DNA from: Tragulus kanchil
Lineage: Eukaryota; Chordata; Mammalia; Artiodactyla; Tragulidae
Assembly: GCA_022376925.1 (NCBI GenBank)
Contig: JAIOJX010000032.1
Coordinates: 99,316,794-99,380,793 of the forward strand
DNA length: 64,000 nucleotides
Direction: 5' to 3'
This document shows positions 11,648-23,299 of this stretch, one piece after another. Both the position numbers and the translations under genes were made by a program. The notes under the pieces were generated by a model. The model was not told the origin of the DNA and did not search any database. It worked only from the letters and a program-made list of their open reading frames with translations. Position 1 is the stretch's first letter; every line of letters starts with the position of its first letter.

Positions 11648-13591
11648 TTATTTTTAATATTATTTTAAAAAATATTTATTTTTGGCTGTGTTGGATCTTC
11701 ATTGTGGCACATAGGATCTTTGTTGCAGCATGCAAGTGCATAGGCTCCAAAGCATCTTTTCTCAGTAGTTGTGGCCTGTGGGCTCTGTTGCCCCATGGCA
11801 TGTGGGATCTTAGTTCCCCAATTAAGGGATCAAACTACCATCCGATGTTTTGAAAGGCAGATTCTTAATCACTGGATCACCAGGGAAGTCCCTACATTTT
11901 TTCATTCATGCCACAAGTTACAGATACTTACGTTGTTTCTAGTTTGGAACTTCTATGACTACTAGAAATATTTGAGGACAAGTCTTTGTGGGAACATATC
12001 TTTTCATTTCCTTCGGGGAAACACCTGAAAGTGAGATGGATGTATCAGCAAGTAAGTATATATTTAGCTTTATAAGAAACTGCTAAAGTGTTTTCCAAAG
12101 TGACTATAACATTGTTTACCACCAGTAATATATTAATATATTCACTATATTCTCTCCATCACTGGGTATTACACTCAGCTTATTTTGTGTTGTTGTTAAC
12201 ATAGCCATTCTAGTAGATGTCTGGTGGCATCTGATTATGGTTTAATTTTTATTTCCCTAATGACAAATGATGCTGAGAATCATTTCATTTGCTTATTTGC
12301 CATTCACATCTCTTCTTTGATAAAGTATCTATTTAAATCTCTTCCCATATTTAATATTGTGCTGCGATCTTCTTTTCTTAGGGAGTTGTTAGAAGTCTTC
12401 ACATATTCTACATATACATCTTTTCACATAAGTGTTTTGCAAATATTTTCTCCAATTCAGTAGTTTAATTGATTTGACTGCTGCACCAGCTTTTCTTTAG
12501 TTGTGAGTGGGGGCTACACTTTGTTGCATTGTGTGGGCTTCTCATGGCAGTGGCTTCTCTTGTTGTGGAGCACAGGTTCTAGGGCATGTGGACTTCAGCT
12601 GCCAAAAGCGACTCCATGGTTATGGTTCGCAGGCTCTAGAGCACAGGCTCAATAGTTGTGGTGCCTAGGTTTAGTTGCTCCATGGTATGTAGGATCTTCC
12701 TGGATCAGGGATTGACCCTACATCTGCAGTGAAAGGTAGATTCTTTACCACTGAGCCACCAGGGGAACTCTTATTTTTAATATTATTTTAAAAAATATTT
12801 ATTTTTGGCTGTGTTGGATCTTCATTGTGGCACATAGGATCTTTGTTGCAGCATGCAAGTGCATAGGCTCCAAAGCATCTTTTCTCAGTAGTTGTGGCCT
12901 GTGGGCTCTGTTGCCCCATGGCATGTGGGATCTTAGTTCCCCAATTAAGGGATCAAACTACCATCCGATGTTTTGAAAGGCAGATTCTTAATCACTGGAT
13001 CACCAGGGAAGTCCCTACATTTTTTCATTCATGCCACAAGTTACAGATACTTACGTTGTTTCTAGTTTGGAACTTCTATGACTACTAGAAATATTTGAGG
13101 ACAAGTCTTTGTGGGAACATATCTTTTCATTTCCTTCGGGGAAACACCTGAAAGTGAGATGGATGTATCAGCAAGTAAGTATATATTTAGCTTTATAAGA
13201 AACTGCTAAAGTGTTTTCCAAAGTGACTATAACATTGTTTACCACCAGTAATATATTAATATATTCACTATATTCTCTCCATCACTGGGTATTACACTCA
13301 GCTTATTTTGTGTTGTTGTTAACATAGCCATTCTAGTAGATGTCTGGTGGCATCTGATTATGGTTTAATTTTTATTTCCCTAATGACAAATGATGCTGAG
13401 AATCATTTCATTTGCTTATTTGCCATTCACATCTCTTCTTTGATAAAGTATCTATTTAAATCTCTTCCCATATTTAATATTGTGCTGCGATCTTCTTTTC
13501 TTAGGGAGTTGTTAGAAGTCTTCACATATTCTACATATACATCTTTTCACACATAAGTGTTTTGCAAATATTTTCTCCAATTCAGTAGTTT
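11356..13591. repeat. Duplication D2 (1123-bp offset, two copies)
   Basis: Copy 1 is about 11356-12466 and copy 2 is 12479-13591. Between them is a 12-nt filler, 'aattgatttgac', found at neither outer edge. Copy 2 has two extra bases ('cacacataag' versus 'cacataag') about 42 bases before the end of copy 1. The left edge falls inside a SINE and the right edge inside L1, so element boundaries do not set the unit. Confidence 0.93.
11664..11893 (-). mobile_element. CHR SINE, antisense (copy at 12787-13016)
   Basis: 'tatttatttttggctgtgtt', 'ggatcttcattgtggcacat', 'gttgccccatggcatgtggg', 'attcttaatcactggatcac' and 'cagggaagtccc'. It is more diverged than its left neighbour. L1 sequence resumes right after it. 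The second copy belongs to D2. Confidence 0.88.
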
Positions 13592-14519
13592 GTCTTTTAT
13601 AATCTTAAGATTTTTTTGAAAAATCTGAAGTTTTACTTTTGATACAGTTCAGTAAACAACTTTTTCCTTTTATGGTTTATGCTTTTTTATGCAATGTGAG
13701 TACTTTTTCCCTTAACACAAGATTACAAAGATTTTCTCCTAGAAATTTTATAAATCTAGATTTTAAGTTTAGGCTTGTGATTCATTTTGAATTAATTTTT
13801 GTTTGTGGAATGAGGGCTTTTTTTTCTTTTACATATGAGTATCTAATTGTTCCAACACCATTTGCCAAAAAGAGTATCCTTTATCCATTAAATTATCATT
13901 GCACCTTGTCAAAAAATCAATTGACTACATATGTGTAGGTTTATTGTTGGACTCTATTCTGTACCATTAATGTATCTGTCTATCCTTATAGCAATACCAC
14001 CCTCTTACGATTAATGTAGTTTTATAGTAAGTCTTAAAATCAGATTGTCTAAGTCCTACAGTGTTGTTCTTTTTCTCTCAGAACTATTTTGGCTAATTTA
14101 GATCTTTATATTTTCATATGATTTTTATAATTAGCCTGTCAATTTCTTCTTAAAAAGTGCCTTATAGAATTTTGATTGAAATTGTATCAACTCTAATAGA
14201 TCACTTTTGGAGATAATTGTTATGTTAATAATACTGAGTTTTCCAACTCACTAGCATAGTTTGTGTTTCCATTTGCTTAGATCTTTTCTAAATTGTCTCC
14301 TTAGTTCTTTTTGTGATAGTAGCATATAATTGCTGCTAAAATTTTGCAATATTTTATTAGATTTGCCCTTAGTATTTCATGTTTTAATGCCATTGTGGAA
14401 GATTAGGTATTGAAAAAAACTAGTAATGGTATTTAATTCATCACACTTTTCCCAGAGTCAAGTCATGACTTATAGTGGTTGAAGTTGGGGCTTTACTATC
14501 AGCAAAGCTGTGTCTAAAC

Positions 14520-14779
14520 CCAGAATCACCAGTTTGAAGAAGCATCATGGTATGGTGTTGAAGAGGCCAGATTCTAAAGGCAGGCTGTTGCAGTTTGAAG
14601 CTTCATTCTGCCTCTTAATAGCTTTATAAACCTACATGCTCCAGGGTTCCCAGAATCACCAGTTTGAAGAAGCATCATGGTATGGTGTTGAAGAGGCCAG
14701 ATTCTAAAGGCAGGCTGTTGCAGTTTGAAGCTTCATTCTGCCTCTTAATAGCTTTATAAACCTACATGCTCCAGGGTTC
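14520..14779 (+). repeat. 130-bp tandem duplication inside MIR
   Basis: A block starting 'ccagaatcaccagtttgaag' and ending 'tacatgctccagggtt' occurs at 14520-14649 and again at 14650-14779 with no difference that I can see. The same pair recurs at 15633-15892 inside D3 copy 2. It covers the 5' part of a MIR. Confidence 0.92.
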
Positions 14780-15085
14780 AGTTTTGTCATCTGTACATGG
14801 GAATAATAATAATACCTACTTCATAGGGTTGCAAAAAGAATTAAATGGTGTCAAGCAACATCAAGCACAGAATCATAACTAAAAGTATATTAGCTTTTAT
14901 TATATCTTACTGCATGACCTTGGGCAAGCTAATTTCAGTAAGCCTCCCACCTCCCCATTTATAAATTAGGGATAATCATAGTATTAATAGGATTTTGTTG
15001 AGGATTAAATTGAAAGAAAACATGGAAAGGACATAGCACAGTGCCTGGCACATAAGCCCTTATAACTAGCTATTATTAATAGTAA
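14545..15085 (+). repeat. Two sense MIR SINEs (copies at about 15658-16198)
   Basis: The first MIR runs from the 'aggccagattctaaaggcag' region through 'gttttgtcatctgtacatgg' and 'acttcatagggttgc' to about 14905. The second starts near 14920, 'tgcatgaccttgggcaagct', and runs through 'agcacagtgcctggcacata'. Order and orientation match MIR. Confidence 0.75.
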
Positions 15086-16339
15086 CTATTAGTTTTATTA
15101 GTACAAGCTATTAATCTAATCCATATTAGTACATGTCTGACCCAAATATATTTTAAAAACATGAACTACTATTAGACATGTTCTTTTCTCTCAGAACTAT
15201 TTTGGCTAATTTAGATCTTTATATTTTCATATGATTTTTATAATTAGCCTGTCAATTTCTTCTTAAAAAGTGCCTTATAGAATTTTGATTGAAATTGTAT
15301 CAACTCTAATAGATCACTTTTGGAGATAATTGTTATGTTAATAATACTGAGTTTTCCAACTCACTAGCATAGTTTGTGTTTCCATTTGCTTAGATCTTTT
15401 CTAAATTGTCTCCTTAGTTCTTTTTGTGATAGTAGCATATAATTGCTGCTAAAATTTTGCAATATTTTATTAGATTTGCCCTTAGTATTTCATGTTTTAA
15501 TGCCATTGTGGAAGATTAGGTATTGAAAAAAACTAGTAATGGTATTTAATTCATCACACTTTTCCCAGAGTCAAGTCATGACTTATAGTGGTTGAAGTTG
15601 GGGCTTTACTATCAGCAAAGCTGTGTCTAAACCCAGAATCACCAGTTTGAAGAAGCATCATGGTATGGTGTTGAAGAGGCCAGATTCTAAAGGCAGGCTG
15701 TTGCAGTTTGAAGCTTCATTCTGCCTCTTAATAGCTTTATAAACCTACATGCTCCAGGGTTCCCAGAATCACCAGTTTGAAGAAGCATCATGGTATGGTG
15801 TTGAAGAGGCCAGATTCTAAAGGCAGGCTGTTGCAGTTTGAAGCTTCATTCTGCCTCTTAATAGCTTTATAAACCTACATGCTCCAGGGTTCAGTTTTGT
15901 CATCTGTACATGGGAATAATAATAATACCTACTTCATAGGGTTGCAAAAAGAATTAAATGGTGTCAAGCAACATCAAGCACAGAATCATAACTAAAAGTA
16001 TATTAGCTTTTATTATATCTTACTGCATGACCTTGGGCAAGCTAATTTCAGTAAGCCTCCCACCTCCCCATTTATAAATTAGGGATAATCATAGTATTAA
16101 TAGGATTTTGTTGAGGATTAAATTGAAAGAAAACATGGAAAGGACATAGCACAGTGCCTGGCACATAAGCCCTTATAACTAGCTATTATTAATAGTAACT
16201 ATTAGTTTTATTAGTACAAGCTATTAATCTAATCCATATTAGTACATGTCTGACATATATTGACATTAAACAAATGAATATGTTTAAAAACATGAACTAC
16301 TTTCTGAATAATGAATGCTAGTCTTACAGAAAAGTTTGT

Positions 16340-16960
16340 AGGGGAAATTAAAAAGTCATAGATGTGGTTGCTAGAACATTTAGATGGAGCACAGATCGAC
16401 TTATTGAAAAGTGGTCGTTTCCAACTATTTACGCTAAATGGTTTTCTTTGATTGTCCGGAGAACTACCCCTCCTCCTATGTTGTTTCTAAACTCATTGCA
16501 GATGGTGGTGGTCAAGCTGCAAACTAAAATCAATCTATTTATTGTAATGACTCCTAGTTACATACACCCAATTACCACTGTCATTAAGAAAACTGTAGCT
16601 GCCGATATTGAATAGCAATGTGAAGGTGGGCGTTCAATGCGTGTAGCTCCCAAACATGACCTTCTCACACAGGAAGATTAAAAAGCACACAAGATAATAC
16701 CTTTTATCCTTAACTGTTTTCCTATTCTTAAAAAGCAGAAAACTTTGCAACTTACTAATGTTAAACCAAAAGGCAGTTAAGTGGTTCTAGAAGATCTAAG
16801 TTCTAATTGAGAATTTAGGTTTGGAGCCCTGGTAGTGTAGATGACGCCACAGGCTCTAGGGAAATTAACTCGTTTAATTCTCTAAGCATGTATTGAGTGT
16901 GTCCGTACAGACTGAGGCACTCGGGATGATATGGGAAATCATAAATCAGTGATATATAAT
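16340..16960. other. Non-repetitive block, candidate conserved non-coding DNA
   Basis: I recognise no repeat family here. AT-rich homeodomain-like words (for example 'aatcaatctatttattg', 'taattctctaagcatg') are interspersed with several retained CpGs ('ttacgctaaatgg', 'tgtccggag', 'gccgatattg', 'gggcgttcaatgcgtg'). An 83-codon frame at 16364-16615 crosses it but has no recognisable domain. A second copy lies at about 17378-18000 through D4. Conservation is a guess. Confidence 0.35.
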
Positions 16961-16979
16961 AGGGAACGTTGGGTTAAGA

Positions 16980-17120
16980 TTTAAGCCACAGGTTTGAATG
17001 TCTAACTCTGCAATAAGATTTATAAAGCTGTGTGTCTTTGGCCACAGATCTGCCCTCTCTTTTCATGTTCTTATCTGTAAAGTATGAGACCAGTGTCATA
17101 CAGTTGATTATAACTTAATG
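16980..17120 (+). repeat. MIR SINE, three copies (also 18017, 19121)
   Basis: 'taagccacaggtttgaatgt', 'ctaactctgc', 'ctttggccacagatctgccc' and 'cttatctgtaaagtatgaga' match sense MIR. It lies where D4 and D5 overlap, so the window shows it three times. Confidence 0.7.
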
Positions 17121-18012
17121 ATTCAGATTTTATTCTCTGATTTTAAGATGTGTTCTCTGCCTTTAAGCTTCTTACATTCTAATCAGAAGAAAAGAAATCT
17201 ACCCATAAAGGTAAATAATTAACCTATTAATAGTAACTATTAGTTTTATTAGTACAAGCTATTAATCTAATCCATATTAGTACATGTCTGACATATATTG
17301 ACATTAAACAAATGAATATGTTTAAAAACATGAACTACTTTCTGAATAATGAATGCTAGTCTTACAGAAAAGTTTGTAGGGGAAATTAAAAAGTCATAGA
17401 TGTGGTTGCTAGAACATTTAGATGGAGCACAGATCGACTTATTGAAAAGTGGTCGTTTCCAACTATTTACGCTAAATGGTTTTCTTTGATTGTCCGGAGA
17501 ACTACCCCTCCTCCTATGTTGTTTCTAAACTCATTGCAGATGGTGGTGGTCAAGCTGCAAACTAAAATCAATCTATTTATTGTAATGACTCCTAGTTACA
17601 TACACCCAATTACCACTGTCATTAAGAAAACTGTAGCTGCCGATATTGAATAGCAATGTGAAGGTGGGCGTTCAATGCGTGTAGCTCCCAAACATGACCT
17701 TCTCACACAGGAAGTTTAAAAAAGCACACAAGATAATACCTTTTATCCTTAACTGTTTTCCTATTCTTAAAAAGCAGAAAACTTTGCAACTTACTAATGT
17801 TAAACCAAAAGGCAGTTAAGTGGTTCTAGAAGATCTAAGTTCTAATTGAGAATTTAGGTTTGGAGCCCTGGTAGTGTAGATGACGCCACAGGCTCTAGGG
17901 AAATTAACTCGTTTAATTCTCTAAGCATGTATTGAGTGTGTCCGTACAGACTGAGGCACTCGGGATGATATGGGAAATCATAAATCAGTGATATATAATA
18001 GGGAACGTTGGG

Positions 18013-20208
18013 TTAAGATTTAAGCCACAGGTTTGAATGTCTAACTCTGCAATAAGATTTATAAAGCTGTGTGTCTTTGGCCACAGATCTGCCCTCTCTT
18101 TTCATGTTCTTATCTGTAAAGTATGAGACCAGTGTCATACAGTTGATTATAACTTAATGATTCAGATTTTATTCTCTGATTTTAAGATGTGTTCTCTGCC
18201 TTTAAGCTTCTTACATTCTAATCAGAAGAAAAGAAATCTACCCATAAAGGTAAATAATTAACCTATTAATATTTAACTAAGAGTGAGACTACCTCCAAGG
18301 TAGTAAAAATCCTATATTATAGGAGATATGAATTAACATTGAAAATATTTCCTTGTTTGTAAAATAGACTTAATTACAATTGCTTTGTAGAATTGGTGAG
18401 TTAATATTTTTCAAACTCCTAGAATATTGAAAGTATCCTAAAATTTGGTTTCCCTTCAGATCTATTGTTTACTTAAACCTCTTAGAATTTGTATCTTGAC
18501 ATAATAATGAAAACTGTGCCGTTAAGACGTTTGGATAATAAATAACTCAAGACTGTAAAGATCCAAATTTTCAAAGGACCAAATGATCCATCCTTTTAAT
18601 AATAATAAAAAAAAATGTCGAACTTAATCAGCAGCAAATCACCCACTGGTACTTTTTATTTTTCAATTCTTTTAACCAAATGTAAAGATTCATCTTGATA
18701 TTGGATATATTGTCTTATATTACATGTGATCTGGTAAAAATCTTTAGAATCATATTGACCTGTGTTTAAATCTCATCTCTGCTTATTACACAACTGTATA
18801 ATTTAGACAAACTAATTATTTTCTGGAGGCTTAGTTTCTCCTCTGCAAAATAGAAATGTCCTCACTTCATAGGGTTTTTCTTTTTTTTTTTTTTTTGATG
18901 TTTATAAAAGCAATCAAAAAGGTGTAAAGCCCTTATCAGAGCAACAGGCATAAAATAAGTCTTCAAATACTACCTATTATTAGGTTTGCTTCACACCCTA
19001 GTGAAGGGGAGGTGAGGTTTCTGAGAGTTCTCTCCTCATATCTCATGCCATCAGCTATAGTACTGGATTCTTCAAATTGCTTGATGGCTCAGATGGTAAA
19101 TGGGCATCACTTTTTAGAGGTTAAGATTTAAGCCACAGGTTTGAATGTCTAACTCTGCAATAAGATTTATAAAGCTGTGTGTCTTTGGCCACAGATCTGC
19201 CCTCTCTTTTCATGTTCTTATCTGTAAAGTATGAGACCAGTGTCATACAGTTGATTATAACTTAATGATTCAGATTTTATTCTCTGATTTTAAGATGTGT
19301 TCTCTGCCTTTAAGCTTCTTACATTCTAATCAGAAGAAAAGAAATCTACCCATAAAGGTAAATAATTAACCTATTAATATTTAACTAAGAGTGAGACTAC
19401 CTCCAAGGTAGTAAAAATCCTATATTATAGGAGATATGAATTAACATTGAAAATATTTCCTTGTTTGTAAAATAGACTTAATTACAATTGCTTTGTAGAA
19501 TTGGTGAGTTAATATTTTTCAAACTCCTAGAATATTGAAAGTATCCTAAAATTTGGTTTCCCTTCAGATCTATTGTTTACTTAAACCTCTTAGAATTTGT
19601 ATCTTGACATAATAATGAAAACTGTGCCGTTAAGACGTTTGGATAATAAATAACTCAAGACTGTAAAGATCCAAATTTTCAAAGGACCAAATGATCCATC
19701 CTTTTAATAATAATAAAAAAAAATGTCGAACTTAATCAGCAGCAAATCACCCACTGGTACTTTTTATTTTTCAATTCTTTTAACCAAATGTAAAGATTCA
19801 TCTTGATATTGGATATATTGTCTTATATTACATGTGATCTGGTAAAAATCTTTAGAATCATATTGACCTGTGTTTAAATCTCATCTCTGCTTATTACACA
19901 ACTGTATAATTTAGACAAACTAATTATTTTCTGGAGGCTTAGTTTCTCCTCTGCAAAATAGAAATGTCCTCACTTCATAGGGTTTTTCTTTTTTTTTTTT
20001 TTTTGATGTTTATAAAAGCAATCAAAAAGGTGTAAAGCCCTTATCAGAGCAACAGGCATAAAATAAGTCTTCAAATACTACCTATTATTAGGTTTGCTTC
20101 ACACCCTAGTGAAGGGGAGGTGAGGTTTCTGAGAGTTCTCTCCTCATATCTCATGCCATCAGCTATAGTACTGGATTCTTCAAATTGCTTGATGGCTCAG
20201 ATGGTAAA
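18013..20208. repeat. Duplication D5 (1108-bp offset, two copies)
   Basis: Copy 1 is 18013-19100 and copy 2 is 19121-20208. A 20-nt filler (19101-19120, 'tgggcatcactttttagagg') lies between them. Copy 1 ends in the first 12 bases of the Bov-tA tRNA head, which continues only after copy 2. The first 250 bases of the unit are also in D4. Confidence 0.93.
18690..18990 (+). repeat. MIR SINE with internal T-rich run (copy at 19798-20098)
   Basis: 'cctgtgtttaaatctcatct', 'ggcttagtttctcctctgca', 'cacttcatagggtttttc', then a T run and 'aggtgtaaagcccttatcag' follow sense MIR. The pyrimidine run near 18880-18897 interrupts it. Confidence 0.6.
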
Positions 20209-20397
20209 GAATCTGCCTGCAATATGGGAGACCTGAGTTCAATTCCTGGGTTAGGAAGATCCAGTGGAGGAGAGCATGGCAACCTACTGCAGTATTTTTG
20301 CTTAGTGAATGCCATGGTCAGAGGAACCTGGCAGGCTATAGTCCTTGAGGTTGCAAAGAGTCAGCCACGACTGAATGACAAAGCACAGCACAGTACA
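20189..20397 (+). mobile_element. Bov-tA SINE
   Basis: The tRNA-derived head 'gatggctcagatggtaaaga' and 'atctgcctgcaatatgggag', the B box 'agttcaattcctgggttagg', then the Bov-A body 'ggcaacctactgcagtattt' and the 3' 'gagtcagccacgactgaatg'. Close to full length. Confidence 0.9.
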
Positions 20398-21590
20398 AAG
20401 TAGCCTAAATAAAGTACCCTGTTTTAATTCTGACTATAGAAAATGGTCATAACTATGTGATAGAAAATTATTTGGCTATAACAATGACCTTATAGTATGA
20501 GGTTGTGTTTTAAGTCAAATTAAAAAATAATTAGGCACAAAGAAATGTAAATAGCATGTGAAACAAAATTTATAAAATATATATAGAACAAAGGATGGGA
20601 AAAAGACAATGCAGAATGTTGAAAGTGAGTGGTAGTGGATATGGTAATTTTTTTCCTTCTATTTTTCAAAATATGGGGAAAATTTTATAACTTTGAAAAT
20701 ATGGATTTTTCCCTTTTTTGTATACTTTACGGTTTTCAAACTTTTCTGTGTTTTTTTTTTTTTTTAACAGTGAACATACACTGCCATATTACAAGGTAGC
20801 AAAAAATCTGAGTGCATAGTAATAAAGACACCTTGTATATATCATTCATTAAACTTTGAGGCATAGGAAGAATTTTGAAACAGTACCTGTCCCTGACAGA
20901 ACTATGATGCTTAGTAATTAGTTTTAGTTTGACAAATACTTTTTAAATACTCTCATCATTATTTCAGGTTTTTTTCTTATTTTTCTACTTTTGTATTTGC
21001 TTTGATGTAACTTTTCAATTTAAACATCTATGGTATTTACAGTTAAAAGCAGCATATAATATCAACATGTTAAAAATGTATAAGGAATATAACTGGCCTG
21101 TGATTAACATACTATGTGTGTATATATATGTGTGTGTATATATATATATATATACATACATGTGTGTATGTGCGTATATATATATATGGATGTATATATT
21201 TCTTGAGTTATGGAAACTCCAGATGTTCAGAGTCCCTGTGACTCCAGTTTTGCTTCTTGTAATAGGGTACTTGGTTTAGAGTCATGGTTTCCCATCATGA
21301 CCCCCAGAGGATTATCTAGCTCTGCCCATTCCTCAAGCTAATATCCATTTAATTACTTATGACTTTTTTCGTTTATAGTTTAAAACATCATTTTTCTATC
21401 TCAGGATTAGTTTTCAATAGGCAATATTGAGAAATCAGAACTGTCAGGTGAAAAATCCTGAAATACGTAGATGGTGTATACTTCCTGTATCATATCAAAT
21501 ATGCAAATATACACACACAAAGTTAATAAGAATATAGAAGTGTTGATCAGCATTAACAACTAATTTGAAATAATTGACATTTTCTAAAAT
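20398..21590. other. AT-rich unassigned stretch
   Basis: This may be an old L1 3' UTR but I cannot assign it. It contains T runs near 20750-20766 and a TG/TA microsatellite at 21116-21190. No gene is seen. Confidence 0.4.
21116..21190. repeat. TG/TA microsatellite (copy at 22209-22277)
   Basis: Alternating TG and TA dinucleotides, purine-pyrimidine alternating throughout. The two D6 copies differ by one TA unit, as expected for polymerase slippage or an allelic difference. Confidence 0.9.
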
Positions 21591-21795
21591 GCTGTACCCA
21601 ACAACAACAGAATATACATTCATTCCAGGTGCCCATGGACATTCACTAAGATAAACAAAATTAGCAATAATATAGACAATATTCTAAGCCATAAAATTAC
21701 TATCTCTTCTTATCACAACAGGATTAGACTAGAAACCAAATTTTAATGTAGAATATTCTAAATAATGCATGGATCAAGATGAAATAAAAGTGGCA
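21590..21795 (+). mobile_element. L1 ORF2-type fragment (copy at 22680-22885)
   Basis: 'aacaacaacagaatatacat', 'attccaggtgcccatggaca' and 'ggattagactagaaaccaaa' match the sense L1 ORF2 5' region. Frames are broken. The segment that follows is in the opposite orientation. Confidence 0.7.
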
Positions 21796-22889
21796 TTAAA
21801 AACATCCTGAGTTTATTTTTGTATATGGTGTTAGAGAATGGTCTAATTTCTTTCTTTTACATATAGCTGTCCAGTTTTCTGATTACTGCTTATTGAAGAG
21901 TCTGTCTTTTCTCCATTGTATACTCTTTCCTCCTTTGTCATAGATTAATTGAGGCATAGGAAGAATTTTGAAACAGTACCTGTCCCTGACAGAACTATGA
22001 TGCTTAGTAATTAGTTTTAGTTTGACAAATACTTTTTAAATACTCTCATCATTATTTCAGGTTTTTCTTATTTTTCTACTTTTGTATTTGCTTTGATGTA
22101 ACTTTTCAATTTAAACATCTATGGTATTTACAGTTAAAAGCAGCATATAATATCAACATGTTAAAAATGTATAAGGAATATAACTGGCCTGTGATTAACA
22201 TACTATGTGTGTATATATATGTGTGTGTATATATATATATATACATACATGTGTGTATGTGCGTATATATATATATGGATGTATATATTTCTTGAGTTAT
22301 GGAAACTCCAGATGTTCAGAGTCCCTGTGACTCCAGTTTTGCTTCTTGTAATAGGGTACTTGGTTTAGAGTCATGGTTTCCCATCATGACCCCCAGAGGA
22401 TTATCTAGCTCTGCCCATTCCTCAAGCTAATATCCATTTAATTACTTATGACTTTTTTCGTTTATAGTTTAAAACATCATTTTTCTATCTCAGGATTAGT
22501 TTTCAATAGGCAATATTGAGAAATCAGAACTGTCAGGTGAAAAATCCTGAAATACGTAGATGGTGTATACTTCCTGTATCATATCAAATATGCAAATATA
22601 CACACACAAAGTTAATAAGAATATAGAAGTGTTGATCAGCATTAACAACTAATTTGAAATAATTGACATTTTCTAAAATGCTGTACCCAACAACAACAGA
22701 ATATACATTCATTCCAGGTGCCCATGGACATTCACTAAGATAAACAAAATTAGCAATAATATAGACAATATTCTAAGCCATAAAATTACTATCTCTTCTT
22801 ATCACAACAGGATTAGACTAGAAACCAAATTTTAATGTAGAATATTCTAAATAATGCATGGATCAAGATGAAATAAAAGTGGCATTAAA

Positions 22890-23110
22890 AACATCCTGAG
22901 TTTATTTTTGTATATGGTGTTAGAGAATGGTCTAATTTCTTTCTTTTACATATAGCTGTCCAGTTTTCTGATTACTGCTTATTGAAGAGTCTGTCTTTTC
23001 TCCATTGTATACTCTTTCCTCCTTTGTCATAGATTAATTGAGCATATGTATACAAGTATATTTCTGGGCTCTCTATTCTGTTCCATTGATCTATATGTTT
23101 GTTTTGCTCC
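22890..23110 (-). mobile_element. L1 ORF2-type fragment, antisense
   Basis: 'tttatttttgtatatggtgt' and 'cagttttctgattactgctt', and later 'ctattctgttccattgatct' with 'atatgtttgt', are the reverse complement of L1 ORF2. An earlier partial copy is at about 21800-21950 through D6. Joined to the sense L1 fragment, it looks like an internally inverted insertion. Confidence 0.7.
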
Positions 23111-23129
23111 AGTTCCTTAATCCTTTGAT

Positions 23130-23295
23130 TTCTGTATATTTTTAGCAAAAAATATACATTGTATAGTACAGGAAAATAAATATAGCCATTACTTTGTAAT
23201 AACTTTAAATGGATTATAAAATATAGAAGCACTGATTTGCTATGCTGTATACCTACAAATAATTTAACATTGTAAAGCAACTGGATGTCAAAAAA
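23130..23295 (+). mobile_element. L1 3' UTR end, sense
   Basis: 'tatagccattactttgtaat', 'aactttaaatggattataaa', 'gctatgctgtatacctacaa' and 'ttaacattgtaaagcaactg' match the cetartiodactyl L1 3' terminus. Confidence 0.65.
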
Positions 23296-23299
23296 CAAG

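Larger units (their letters stand above)
10850..14400 (-). mobile_element. Old L1 LINE, antisense, split by SINEs and D2
   Basis: Reading rightward gives the reverse complement of an L1 3' half: 'gcatgttgcaattgttcact' near 11178; 'acaagtctttgtgggaacat' near 11979; 'gttttccaaagtgactataa' near 12091; 'catctgattatggtttaatt' near 12229; 'ttttctccaattcagtagtt'; then 'tctaattgttccaacaccat' near 13841 and 'ttctctcagaactattttgg'. Two CHR SINEs (11300-11647, 11664-11893) interrupt it. D2 repeats its middle. Many stops; not active. Confidence 0.8.
14071..16250. repeat. Duplication D3 (1113-bp offset, two copies)
   Basis: Copy 1 starts about 14071 and runs to about 15170; copy 2 starts about 15184. The last 50 bases of copy 1 (15140-15180) are scrambled and about 18 bases shorter than the matching part of copy 2 (16250-16305). 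The T run at the join also differs (four versus five T). Both copies contain the same nested 130-bp tandem repeat. Confidence 0.9.
16187..18263. repeat. Duplication D4 (1038-bp unit, two copies)
   Basis: Copy 1 is about 16187-17224 and copy 2 is 17225-18263. The join shares an 8-bp 'tattaata'. One substitution and one inserted A distinguish the copies ('gaagattaaaaagc' versus 'gaagtttaaaaaagc', 16674 versus 17712). Each copy holds the candidate conserved block and a sense MIR. Confidence 0.93.
20858..23043. repeat. Duplication D6 (1093-bp offset, two copies)
   Basis: Copy 1 is about 20858-21950 and copy 2 is about 21951-23040. The join shares 'ttgag'. Copy 2 has two fewer T in one run (20969 versus 22062) and two fewer bases in the TA microsatellite, so the offset drifts from 1093 to 1089. 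Confidence 0.93.

Noticed and set aside
16364..16615. 83-codon frame present twice as a possible duplicated small gene
   Set aside because: Its two copies come from duplication D4, so repetition is not evidence of selection; no recognisable domain.
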